Assembly: GCA_900539655.1 (NCBI GenBank)
Contig: UQCR01000005.1
Span: 80,054-144,053 of the forward strand
DNA from: an uncultured Robinsoniella sp.
GTDB lineage: Bacteria; Bacillota; Clostridia; Lachnospirales; Lachnospiraceae
Direction: 5' to 3'
DNA: 64,000 nt
The translations under genes and the position numbers were made by a program. Positions 8,048 through 16,174 of the stretch are shown here, one piece after another; positions within the stretch are counted from its first letter, which is position 1; each line of letters starts with the position of its first letter. The notes under the pieces were generated by a model. That model did no database searches, was not told where the DNA came from, and saw only the letters and a list, made by a program, of their open reading frames with translations.

Positions 8048-9019
8048 TTATGCTTTAGCATTTCCTTTAAGGCTGGAGTAAGCCGATGCAAAGATTCCGA
8101 ACAAAATGCCTGCTGCCGGAAAAACAATCCAGCATATTTTCCATCCGCCAAAGCCAATCCCCCAAATAAGGAAAATCAGAGCTGCAATGGGGAATACAAC
8201 TGCTGCCACGGCGCCAATCACTTTATTTTTCTCCTGCTCTTCTACCGCAAATTCTTCAATTTTCAGAAGGCGTTTGCAGCATTCTGACCTTGTTCCAAAT
8301 ACAATAAAAAGGTAAACCGCCACTCCAATCATAATCAGTAAAAGGCTGACGCCGGCAACAGAAGCTTTGTCATTTATGAACCTCCCTAATATAACCGGTA
8401 TTGGGGAAGCGATGCACAGGCTGACTCCCACAATTACAGAAATAACCATGCCGGACCTTTCTTTTTCAATTAAACCTTCCAAATATGCTTTGGTTTCATA
8501 AGAAATCTGAAACTCTCCTTTTTCTATATTCTTATATTTTTCTATTGAAAATCCAGAATAGATAAATAATCCTACCGAAATAATGATTACAAAAAGCAGC
8601 GGAAACAGTGTAATGCTGACTAACAGGTTTTCATTTAATCCACGATCATCTAAGAGTCCAAACATTAAAACCATATACGCCACCCCAAGCAGTATGATAT
8701 CCACCCCAACTGCCACAAGCCTTGCGCTTTTCTTACTCTTTTCCAGGTATTCTTCTACCTCCCCGGCAGTCATCTGGTTATATTCACTGCGGATGCCCTC
8801 ACTCCCTGGATCAATTCCAAACTCTTTAATCAATTCATCAATATTTCCAAATTCAGAAATTACAATGCCTACCGCCTCATTTTCTGTCTTACCGTCTTTT
8901 TTTAATTCCTGGTATTTTTCTTCCATATTACCCAGAATTTCTTCCTTCAGATTTTCCATCTCCCTGGACATCATAAGTCCCCGAAACATGGTGTCCACAT
9001 ATGTTCTAATCGTATCCAT
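8048..9019 (-). CDS. HAAS-domain membrane protein, PadR partner
   Basis: 323 residues. The N-terminal ~70 residues (MDTIRTYVDTMFRGL...EILGNMEEKYQELKKDGKTENEAVGIVISEFGNIDELIKEFG, quoted in part) are the helical HAAS/permease-prefix domain typical of proteins encoded next to PadR regulators. Six or so hydrophobic helices follow (about residues 100-120, 130-155, 195-215, 220-245, 270-290 and 295-315). It overlaps the padR stop by one base (TGATG), so the two are translationally coupled. The molecular role of the family is unclear; the HAAS segment is thought to contact the PadR protein or the membrane. This is a complete gene with no visible damage. Confidence 0.8.
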   Translation of the reverse strand: MDTIRTYVDTMFRGLMMSREMENLKEEILGNMEEKYQELKKDGKTENEAVGIVISEFGNIDELIKEFGIDPGSEGIRSEYNQMTAGEVEEYLEKSKKSARLVAVGVDIILLGVAYMVLMFGLLDDRGLNENLLVSITLFPLLFVIIISVGLFIYSGFSIEKYKNIEKGEFQISYETKAYLEGLIEKERSGMVISVIVGVSLCIASPIPVILGRFINDKASVAGVSLLLIMIGVAVYLFIVFGTRSECCKRLLKIEEFAVEEQEKNKVIGAVAAVVFPIAALIFLIWGIGFGGWKICWIVFPAAGILFGIFASAYSSLKGNAKA

Positions 9020-9348
9020 CAGCTCATCTCCTTTAAAAATTCATTAATTACTTCCTTGGTCAGCGTCCATTCTTCGCATTTTTCCCTGAGGTACTTTTTT
9101 CCGGCATCCGTAATCCGAAAATAGGTCCTCCTCTTTCCATAAGTCTCATCTCCAAAATAGGATTCAATAAAACCATTCTTCTCCAGACGGTTAAAAGCGG
9201 AATAGAGCGTCGTTTCCTTCATTACGTATTTCTCGTTTGATATCCGCTTGATTTCCTTGGAAATTTCATATCCATAGGAATCTCCTTTTGACAGGATGCT
9301 TAGAAGAATTGAGTCATTGTAACCCCTTAATACATCGCTGCTGATCAA
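9019..9348 (-). CDS. PadR family transcriptional regulator
   Basis: 109 residues. The PadR winged helix (GYNDSILLSILSKGDSYGYEI, then ETTLYSAFNRLEKNGFIES and KRRTYFRITDAGKKYL) fills nearly the whole protein. These small repressors sense phenolics, antibiotics or envelope stress. The start is a TTG at 9346-9348, supported by the upstream GGGGGTGGAG and by the family opening ISSDxLRGY. It heads a two-gene operon with the HAAS membrane protein. The promoter at 9403-9431 is embedded in repeated and palindromic sequence, so autorepression is likely (inference). Confidence 0.9.
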   Translation of the reverse strand: MISSDVLRGYNDSILLSILSKGDSYGYEISKEIKRISNEKYVMKETTLYSAFNRLEKNGFIESYFGDETYGKRRTYFRITDAGKKYLREKCEEWTLTKEVINEFLKEMS

Positions 9349-9367
9349 ATCTCCACCCCCTGTTCTT

Positions 9368-9434
9368 CATCACGTAGAGTAATTACTTTATCTGATGAAG
9401 TAATCATAGCACAATTACTCCATCACGTAAAGTA
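9368..9434 (-). promoter_or_regulatory. padR promoter with operator-like repeats
   Basis: Minus-strand TTTACG (9426-9431), a 17-bp spacer and TATGAT (9403-9408). Two direct copies of CATCACGTA(G/A)AGTA at 9368-9381 and 9421-9434 flank the promoter. A perfect palindrome AGTAATTACT (9378-9387) lies downstream of the -10, and a further GAGTAAT/ATTACTTC pair brackets it. This fits an operator for the PadR protein. Confidence 0.65.
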
Positions 9435-9514
9435 CTTTTTTATTTTTATGCAATAAAATTGGAGATATTGATTGTACAATATCCCCATACTTAACTGATT
9501 GTCATGCTTTTCTT

Positions 9515-12500
9515 TTATAAAAATTTCTCCAGCGTTTGGAATAATTGATCCACATCAACCGGTTTTACCAGATATCCGTTCATTCCTACTTCAAAAGCCA
9601 GGGCCTTATCCTCATCAAATGCATTTGCCGACATTGCTATTATCGGAATTACCCCCGCGTCTTTTTTCTGAAGGCTCCTGATGGCTTTGGATGCTTCCAG
9701 CCCATTCATAACGGGCATACGGATGTCCATAAGAACGGCCAGATAATAACTGTCCGGCATACTCTGAAACGTTTCCAGCGCCTTAGCCCCGTTCTCAGCA
9801 GTATCCACCACTAACCCATGCAGTTCAAGGAGGGATTTTGCTATTTCCATATTAAGTGCATTGTCCTCCACAAGAAGAACTCGCTGTCCGTTCAGATTAT
9901 AAGTTTTTCTCACTTCCGGTTCCTTATGGGTAATCTGAAGCTGTATCAAAGTGTCATACAGCGTAGACTTAAATAACGGCTTTGAAATAAAATAATCTGC
10001 CCCTGCTGCTTTTGCTTCTGTCTCTATCATACTCCAGTCATATGCAGAAATAATGATAATCATCGTATCAGGACCTGTTAACTCACGAATTTTCCTGGTC
10101 GTCGTCACACCATCCATATCCGGCATTTTCCAGTCAATCAATGCCAGGTCAAAGAGGCATTCATTTGCCAGTGCCATCTCCACTTCCTCAACCGCCCGCT
10201 GTCCCGAATCCACCCAAACGGACTTGGCGCCGATATTCGAAAGAATCATAGATGCCTGTTCCCCTACTATGCCGTCATCATCTACGATCAGCACACTGAG
10301 CCCCTTTAAAAGTTCTTTAGATTTGCGTTCACTTTCGTCATGTTCATAGCCATCAACTATCCCAAGCGGTATTTCCACCCTGAAGGAAGTTCCTTTTCCT
10401 TCCGCACTTTCTACCTGGATACTGCCTCTCATTAACTGTACCAGATTATGCACAATCGACAGCCCCAGTCCGCTTCCAGTCTGATTCCTGGCTATATCCG
10501 TATTTTCCTGCTCAAATGGCTGGTATAATTTTTTCATAAAATCTTCTGACATGCCCACACCCGTATCTGAAACGGTAAACTCCAGAAGCGCATTCCCATC
10601 TGACCGTCTGATTTCCTGTACCCCCAGGAGGATATTCCCATCTGACTGAGTGAACTTAAGGGCATTGGAAAGCAGATTCATTAAAATCTGATTCAGGCGG
10701 AGCGAATCACCTATATAATAGTGCTCCAGGGGTTCCACATTGTGAACCTCAAAGTTAATCCCCCGGGAAACAGACTGGGGATAAATAACTTCTGTCAGGT
10801 TCTTCATAAACCCGGTAAATTCAAATCTTTCATTGGTAAGAACCATTTTGCCGTGCTCGATCTTAGACATATCTAAGATGTCATTAATCAGGGCAAGGAG
10901 ATATCTGGATGATGCATCAATTTTCTGGAAGCAATCCAGCATTCTGCTCTTATCATCTATCTTTAACTGTCCGATTGTACTCATACCAATAATGGCATTC
11001 ATTGGAGTACGAATATCATGGCTCATCCTGGAAAGGAAATCAGACTTGGCATTGTTGGCTGATTCCGCAGCTGCCAGCGTATCCCGCAAGAGCTGTTCCT
11101 GGCGGGCCTTCTCTGCCCTTTGTTCGTCCAGAACCCGGAACAGCATAATGGCGAGGATATCATCATCGTATGGATTGTTAACAAATATGACATGGATCGC
11201 AATCCAGTGATAATTGCCATCATCTCCCATCTGCCGCAGCTCCGTATAGATATCCTGGCTGCCGCCTTCAACTCTCTTCAGGACTTCTGCTCTCTCAAAC
11301 GTCCGCTGGTACTCATCCTGGTAGGACGGATAGATCAGAGAATACACCTTATCTATCATCTCATTATAAGCCCCCTGGACATCATGCTGCATAATAAAGT
11401 GCCCTGTTGTCAGGCAGTCATACGTATTCCGGGTTAAATTAACCTTCATGATTAAAGGATATGCAGTAAAAATAGCAGCTCTCAAAATCTGGTTTTCCAG
11501 CAGCTGCCCCTGCTCACGCTCCCGGGAAAGCATCTTATTCTCGGTAATGTCATTCAATACAGCCTGAATTACCTCGATACCATTGGCATTGATAAGCCGC
11601 TCCATGTATACACTGATCCAATATCTGGTCCCGTCTTTGCCAATCCCTTCTCTTTCATAAGCGGCTTTGTCACCGTTGTGCTTTAAGCTGTCAAAGATTG
11701 ACCGGTAATGCTGGTTGTCTTCTTTTAATATTAAATCAAATGTATCCTTTTTATTCAGAAGGAAATCCTCTTCATTATATCCATAAATTTCCCAGGCCCT
11801 GCGGTTAGCATAATATATTTTATGGTTCGGCTCTGTGCTGAGCTGTATAATGCCGCTTGGTATGGTGTCATAGAGCTGTGTCAGGAAATCTGCCTGCCTC
11901 TTCACGTCCCGATTTGCTTTTAAAAGCTTAAACTCCTGATTTTTGCGTTCTGATATATCTGTCATAAAGCAGGATATTGAGGGTTCATCCCCATCCTCAA
12001 CTATCTTGCCAATATCCAGTATCCACAAGACTTTTCCATCCGGGCGCAGGATACGGTATTCTATGGAATAAGTATCTCCTTCTCTAAAAGCCTCTTCGAC
12101 CTGCTGCCTTACATGCTCATAATCTTCCGGAAATATAAAGTCCCGAAAGCTAATCCCTGCTTTATCATTATAGACGCCCATACTTTCACATCCTAATACC
12201 TGGCAGAGCCCGGAACTGATCCATTTAACTGTATAGAAATCATCTACCTTGCATACTGCCATCCCACCAGGGAGCTGTGACATCATAAGTTCAATCTGGC
12301 GGTTCTGCTCAATCACTCTCTCCTGCATCTTCTGATATGCTTCTTTTGCAGCTTCTACCGGGAATAATTCTTCATCCCCCATAGCCGACAGGGGAACTGA
12401 ATTATGTATATGCATCACTTCCAGTCCATTTTCCGTACTTCTGAATATAAAAGTAATCCTTTGCCTGGTATGCATGTTCATTCCGGTATCCGGTTTTGCT

Positions 12501-12781
12501 TCCAGCATACTTTCAGCCTCGCAAAGATAATAATCAGATCCCAGTCTGGATACCACGTAACGCTCATCCCACATATTACATAGAATCAGATCTTCTTTAC
12601 CCTCCAGAAAGTGGCGGCTGACTTCTTCCTTTCCTTCTGCACGCTGTTTTTCCCCGGCTCCCAGCCAGATAATATCCTGGCTTAACGTAGAAATTAAATA
12701 ATCTATATCTCCTTCGCAAAAATATTTTTTTAGAATATTGTCGGCAAAAGTTATAATTTCATTCTCTTCATAATTCTTCAT
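9515..12781 (-). CDS. Hybrid sensor histidine kinase with two receiver domains
   Basis: 1088 residues with no membrane segment, so a cytoplasmic sensor. In order: a SnoaL/NTF2-like domain (about 1-130); three PAS-like domains (about 165-285, 300-415 and 435-555); a short coiled coil; HisKA with phospho-accepting His588 in SRMSHDIRTPMNA; HATPase with N706, DTGVGM (739-744) and GSGLGL (769-774); and two REC domains with phospho-acceptor Asp883 (LIDWKMPDMDG) and Asp1019 (LMDIRMPVMNG). There is no HPt or output domain, so it must hand phosphate to a partner elsewhere or act through stand-alone receivers. The RBS AAGGAG precedes the ATG. It is monocistronic; the stimulus is unknown. Confidence 0.9.
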   Translation of the reverse strand: MKNYEENEIITFADNILKKYFCEGDIDYLISTLSQDIIWLGAGEKQRAEGKEEVSRHFLEGKEDLILCNMWDERYVVSRLGSDYYLCEAESMLEAKPDTGMNMHTRQRITFIFRSTENGLEVMHIHNSVPLSAMGDEELFPVEAAKEAYQKMQERVIEQNRQIELMMSQLPGGMAVCKVDDFYTVKWISSGLCQVLGCESMGVYNDKAGISFRDFIFPEDYEHVRQQVEEAFREGDTYSIEYRILRPDGKVLWILDIGKIVEDGDEPSISCFMTDISERKNQEFKLLKANRDVKRQADFLTQLYDTIPSGIIQLSTEPNHKIYYANRRAWEIYGYNEEDFLLNKKDTFDLILKEDNQHYRSIFDSLKHNGDKAAYEREGIGKDGTRYWISVYMERLINANGIEVIQAVLNDITENKMLSREREQGQLLENQILRAAIFTAYPLIMKVNLTRNTYDCLTTGHFIMQHDVQGAYNEMIDKVYSLIYPSYQDEYQRTFERAEVLKRVEGGSQDIYTELRQMGDDGNYHWIAIHVIFVNNPYDDDILAIMLFRVLDEQRAEKARQEQLLRDTLAAAESANNAKSDFLSRMSHDIRTPMNAIIGMSTIGQLKIDDKSRMLDCFQKIDASSRYLLALINDILDMSKIEHGKMVLTNERFEFTGFMKNLTEVIYPQSVSRGINFEVHNVEPLEHYYIGDSLRLNQILMNLLSNALKFTQSDGNILLGVQEIRRSDGNALLEFTVSDTGVGMSEDFMKKLYQPFEQENTDIARNQTGSGLGLSIVHNLVQLMRGSIQVESAEGKGTSFRVEIPLGIVDGYEHDESERKSKELLKGLSVLIVDDDGIVGEQASMILSNIGAKSVWVDSGQRAVEEVEMALANECLFDLALIDWKMPDMDGVTTTRKIRELTGPDTMIIIISAYDWSMIETEAKAAGADYFISKPLFKSTLYDTLIQLQITHKEPEVRKTYNLNGQRVLLVEDNALNMEIAKSLLELHGLVVDTAENGAKALETFQSMPDSYYLAVLMDIRMPVMNGLEASKAIRSLQKKDAGVIPIIAMSANAFDEDKALAFEVGMNGYLVKPVDVDQLFQTLEKFL

Positions 12782-12938
12782 AACCGTTAAGCTCCTTTTT
12801 CATCAGATATCACCTGTTTTCTTGCTTTATTCTAACATAATTATTAACGAATAGATAGAGGTTCTAACCCAGAAAAATCAGAGGATTTTCCTTAAAATAT
12901 TTTCCTATCAGAATGCCCTTAAATTCCTTATTTTTTGC

Positions 12939-12967
12939 TTGACATTTTCCCCTTAAACGACTATAAT
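12939..12967 (+). promoter_or_regulatory. Consensus promoter of the cold-shock gene
   Basis: TTGACA (12939-12944), a 17-bp spacer and TATAAT (12962-12967), a perfect sigma-A promoter. Transcription would start near 12974, giving a leader of about 130 bases. The rest of the 325-base gap before it holds no other gene that I can see. Confidence 0.92.
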
Positions 12968-13002
12968 TTGACTTGTATCAAAGATTTATTGGATGTAAAG
13001 TA

Positions 13003-13067
13003 ATTCACTAGTTATTAGAGATTATATTTAACACCTATATAATCTGTAATAGCTGGTGAATTTTTTT
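13003..13067 (+). promoter_or_regulatory. Terminator-like hairpin in the csp leader
   Basis: AATTCACTAG.TATTA (from 13003) pairs with TAATAGCTGGTGAATT (to 13062). An inner hairpin GATTATAT/ATATAATC (13020-13027 with 13037-13044) lies inside, and TTTTTTTATTTT follows directly. It sits between the promoter and the ribosome binding site, so it could attenuate transcription or act as a temperature-sensitive fold, as long leaders of cold-shock genes are known to do. The exact mechanism is not shown by the sequence. Confidence 0.65.
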
Positions 13068-13106
13068 ATTTTCAAGAGCACAATATTTTAATGGAGGTAC
13101 CACAAA

Positions 13107-13307
13107 ATGAACAAAGGTACAGTGAAATGGTTTAACGCAGAAAAAGGTTACGGATTTATCACAGGAGAAGACGGAGCAGATGTATTCGTACATTTCTCAG
13201 CTATCCAGGGAGACGGCTTCAAATCTCTTGAAGAAGGTCAGGCAGTTTCTTATGATTTAACAGAAGGCGCTCGCGGAATGCAGGCAGCTAACGTTGAAAA
13301 AATGTAA
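13107..13307 (+). CDS. csp: Cold-shock protein (CspA/CspB family)
   Basis: 66 residues, the full size of a bacterial cold-shock domain: a five-stranded OB fold that binds single-stranded RNA and DNA and acts as an RNA chaperone. RNP1 is KGYGFIT (residues 13-19) and RNP2 is VFVHFSAI (27-34). The ATG follows ATGGAGGTACCACAAA. It has its own consensus promoter, a structured leader and a strong terminator, so it is a single-gene unit. Confidence 0.96.
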   Translation: MNKGTVKWFNAEKGYGFITGEDGADVFVHFSAIQGDGFKSLEEGQAVSYDLTEGARGMQAANVEKM

Positions 13308-13330
13308 TTTCGGTTAATCTTGCGAAACCG

Positions 13331-13379
13331 GAATAGGGTTGTTATACTATGTATTTAGTATAGCAACCCTATTCTTTTT
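13331..13379 (+). terminator. Terminator of the cold-shock gene
   Basis: GAATAGGGTTG.TATACTA pairs with TAGTATA.CAACCCTATTC, followed by TTTTTC; it starts 24 bases after the stop. Confidence 0.92.
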
Positions 13380-13399
13380 CGTCTCCGCTTATTCATATA

Positions 13400-13458
13400 A
13401 AAGCGCAGCCAGGTTACCGGCACCTGCATAAAGCAGGCTGCCGCCCTGTCTGCGCTTT
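13400..13458 (-). terminator. Putative nrdD terminator
   Basis: AAAGCGCAG (13400-13408) pairs with CTGCGCTTT (13450-13458), with an inner CCTGC/GCAGG stem. On the minus strand it is followed by TTTTATATG. It lies about 70 bases after the nrdD stop. Confidence 0.65.
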
Positions 13459-13529
13459 CATAACTTATCTCAGTAAATTAATTGCCATAATTTTATTCAG
13501 GCTTATTAAAACTTATTAAAAACATAATT

Positions 13530-15896
13530 TTAAAGATTCGTGTCCACATATTTTTTAATATTCGAGGCATTTACATATTTCTTAGCCTTATCACCTTCTA
13601 CTACAACCAGGGTAGGCGCCTGCATAACTCCGAATTTCTGTACCAGTTCCTGATTTTCTTCTGCATCAATTACTACGTAATGCTCATCTCCCAGCATTTC
13701 CTTTGCAATTTTACAGTTTGGACATGTCTTTGTGGTAAACAGGTATTTGATTCCCTTGCCCGGTTCTACCTTCACATCGTCTTTTGATATGGTAACAATG
13801 CTGCTGTGAACCTTATGCAGACAGGTCTGGTCTACATCGTATAACTGGCGGTTTTTGTATTCCTGGGTCTTTCCGTCATTCCAGTTCTGAACCGGACGGT
13901 AATATCCTGTGATACGGCTGTATACTTCTGCAGTCTCGCCGCACTCCGGACAAACGAAATGTTCCCCTGCAATATAGCCATGGTTCTTACATACGGAATA
14001 AGTCGGTGAAAGTGTATAATAAGGAAGCTTATAATTTTCAGCAATTTTTCTAACCAGTGCTGCTGCTGCTTTCCAGTCAGGCAGCTTCTCCCCAAGGAAT
14101 GCATGGAATACTGTTCCGGAGGTATATAAGGTCTGAAGTTCATCCTGAATATCTAATGCTTCAAAGATATCAGCCGTATAATCTACCGGCAGATGAGAGC
14201 TGTTGGTGTAGTACGGCGTGTCTCCGTCTTTACCTGCCGTCTTAATATCCGGCCAGCGTTTTCTGTCATGTTTTGCAAGGCGGTATGTTGTGGATTCTGC
14301 TGGTGTAGCCTCCAGGTTATACAGATCGCCGTATTCCTCCTGATAAATGATCAGACGGTTTCTCATATAGTTTAATACGTCTTTCGTAAACTGCTGTGTC
14401 TTATCACCGGAAAGGTCCCTGCCAAGCCATCTCGCATTTAAGCCAACTTCATTCATTCCGATTAATCCAATCGTCGAGAAATGATTGCTGAAATCTCCCA
14501 GATAACGTTTTGTATATGGATACAGGCCTTCGTCCAAAAGCTTCGTGATAACGTCTCTCTTAATCTTTAAGGAACGTGCGGAAATATCCATCATACGATC
14601 AAGACGTTTATAAAAGTCTTCCTTGTTGCTTGCCAGGTATGCAATACGCGGCATATTAATGGTGACTACTCCTACGCTTCCTGTACTTTCTCCTGAACCG
14701 AAGAATCCGCCGGTCTTCTTACGAAGTTCCCGAAGATCCAGACGCAGACGGCAGCACATACTTCTTACATCGCTTGGCTCCATATCGCTGTTAATGTAAT
14801 TGGAGAAATATGGCGTTCCATATTTGGAGGTCATTTCAAATAACAATTTATTGTTCTCTGTATCGGACCAGTCAAAATCTCCGGTGATGGAGTATGTTGG
14901 AATCGGATACTGGAATCCCCTTCCGTTTGCATCCCCTTCAATCATAGTCTCAATAAATGCCTTATTGATCATATCCATCTCTTTTTTACAGTCTTTGTAG
15001 CAGAAATCCATTTCTTTTCCGCCGACAATTGCCGGAAGCTCTGCCAGGTCACCCGGTACGGTCCAGTCCAGCGTTATATTGGAAAATGGTGCCTGGGTTC
15101 CCCATCTGCTGGGGGTATTTACACCATAGATGAATGACTCGATACATTTTTTCACTTCCCGGTAATTCAGCTTATCGGCTTTTGCAAAAGGTGCCAGATA
15201 GGTATCAAATGAAGAAAATGCCTGCGCACCAGCCCATTCGTTCTGCATTATTCCAAGGAAATTGACCATCTGATTACAGAGTACCGATAAATGCTTTGCA
15301 GGAGCAGAAGTAATCTTACCCTTGATTCCTCCCAATCCTTCCTGGATCAGCTGCTTTAAAGACCAGCCTGCACAATATCCGGTAAGCATAGACAAATCAT
15401 GAATGTGTACATCAGCATTCCTATGTGCTTCCGCTATTTCTTCATCATAAATCTCAGACAGCCAGTAATTAGCCGTAACCGCACCCGAGTTGCTTAAAAT
15501 CAGTCCGCCTACGGAATATGTAACTGTAGAATTTTCTTTTACTCGCCAATCCTCTACTTTTACGTAGCTGTTGACAATTTCTTTATAATCCAGAATCGTT
15601 GACTTCATATTACGGATTTTTTCCCGCTGTTTCCGATATAAGATATATGCTTTAGCCACATCTCCGTATCCTGCCTGGACAAGAACATTTTCAACGCTGT
15701 CCTGAATGCTTTCCACATCGATGACTCCTTCTTTAATCTTACCCTGAAAATCAGCTGTCACACGAAGACCAAGAAGATTTGTCATATCCTCGTTATATTC
15801 TTTTTGCGTAGCTTCAAATGCCTTTGCAATGGCATCACTTATCTTCCCCAAATTAAAATCTGCTACTTCCCCGTCACGCTTTACTACTCTAAACAT
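13530..15896 (-). CDS. nrdD: Anaerobic ribonucleoside-triphosphate reductase with thioredoxin-like tail
   Basis: 788 residues from the ATG at 15896, chosen because GGAAGGAG lies 9 bases upstream; the frame continues upstream to 15929. The N-terminal ~90 residues are an ATP-cone for allosteric control. The glycyl-radical domain follows, with CKNHG and CPECG as the zinc site and RITGYY near residue 664 as the radical glycine. The enzyme makes dNTPs without oxygen. Unusually, the last ~75 residues form a thioredoxin/glutaredoxin-like domain (KYLFTTKTCPNCKIAKEML, Cys about 725 and 728, and the cis-Pro loop QAPT), which may supply reducing power in cis (inference). The activase gene nrdG is not next to it. 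Two NrdR boxes lie upstream. Confidence 0.95.
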   Translation of the reverse strand: MFRVVKRDGEVADFNLGKISDAIAKAFEATQKEYNEDMTNLLGLRVTADFQGKIKEGVIDVESIQDSVENVLVQAGYGDVAKAYILYRKQREKIRNMKSTILDYKEIVNSYVKVEDWRVKENSTVTYSVGGLILSNSGAVTANYWLSEIYDEEIAEAHRNADVHIHDLSMLTGYCAGWSLKQLIQEGLGGIKGKITSAPAKHLSVLCNQMVNFLGIMQNEWAGAQAFSSFDTYLAPFAKADKLNYREVKKCIESFIYGVNTPSRWGTQAPFSNITLDWTVPGDLAELPAIVGGKEMDFCYKDCKKEMDMINKAFIETMIEGDANGRGFQYPIPTYSITGDFDWSDTENNKLLFEMTSKYGTPYFSNYINSDMEPSDVRSMCCRLRLDLRELRKKTGGFFGSGESTGSVGVVTINMPRIAYLASNKEDFYKRLDRMMDISARSLKIKRDVITKLLDEGLYPYTKRYLGDFSNHFSTIGLIGMNEVGLNARWLGRDLSGDKTQQFTKDVLNYMRNRLIIYQEEYGDLYNLEATPAESTTYRLAKHDRKRWPDIKTAGKDGDTPYYTNSSHLPVDYTADIFEALDIQDELQTLYTSGTVFHAFLGEKLPDWKAAAALVRKIAENYKLPYYTLSPTYSVCKNHGYIAGEHFVCPECGETAEVYSRITGYYRPVQNWNDGKTQEYKNRQLYDVDQTCLHKVHSSIVTISKDDVKVEPGKGIKYLFTTKTCPNCKIAKEMLGDEHYVVIDAEENQELVQKFGVMQAPTLVVVEGDKAKKYVNASNIKKYVDTNL

Positions 15897-15995
15897 ATAC
15901 CCATGCTCCTTCCAATTCTCATAAATCAACTCATCTATTGCTCTGGAAATGACATATTATCAGTCATATAAAGCTCCATCCGCCGTACTGTTTAA

Positions 15996-16028
15996 GAGCC
16001 TGTTTGAAAGTTATTTTCTGACACGCTC
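15996..16028. repeat. Imperfect palindrome in the nrdD leader
   Basis: GAGC.TGT.TGAAA pairs with TTTC..ACA.GCTC across a 5-base centre, followed by GCTCTAGAGC. The GCGTGT-type ends recur at 43247-43397 and, in part, near 63594, which suggests a dispersed palindromic repeat family. Confidence 0.45.
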
Positions 16029-16044
16029 TAGAGCGACTGCAATT

Positions 16045-16073
16045 ATTGTAGCAAATATATTATTTACCGTCAA
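16045..16073 (-). promoter_or_regulatory. nrdD promoter
   Basis: Minus-strand TTGACG (16068-16073), a 17-bp spacer and TACAAT (16045-16050). It sits immediately downstream of the two NrdR boxes. Confidence 0.8.
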
Positions 16074-16082
16074 GCCAAAAAA

Positions 16083-16130
16083 GTACTATATCTATGTATT
16101 ATTTTTGGCACATAACACTAGATATAGTAC
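16083..16130 (-). promoter_or_regulatory. Pair of NrdR boxes upstream of nrdD
   Basis: ACACTAGATATAGTAC (16115-16130) and the inverted TACATAGATATAGTAC (16083-16098 read on the minus strand) resemble the NrdR consensus ACAC(A/T)ATATAT(A/T)GTGT. Their starts are 32 bp apart, three helical turns, as is known for NrdR operators. They adjoin the -35 box. Confidence 0.8.
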
Positions 16131-16174
16131 TTTCCCTTTATTTTACGCTATTATTACAGCATTGTACCGCCGGA

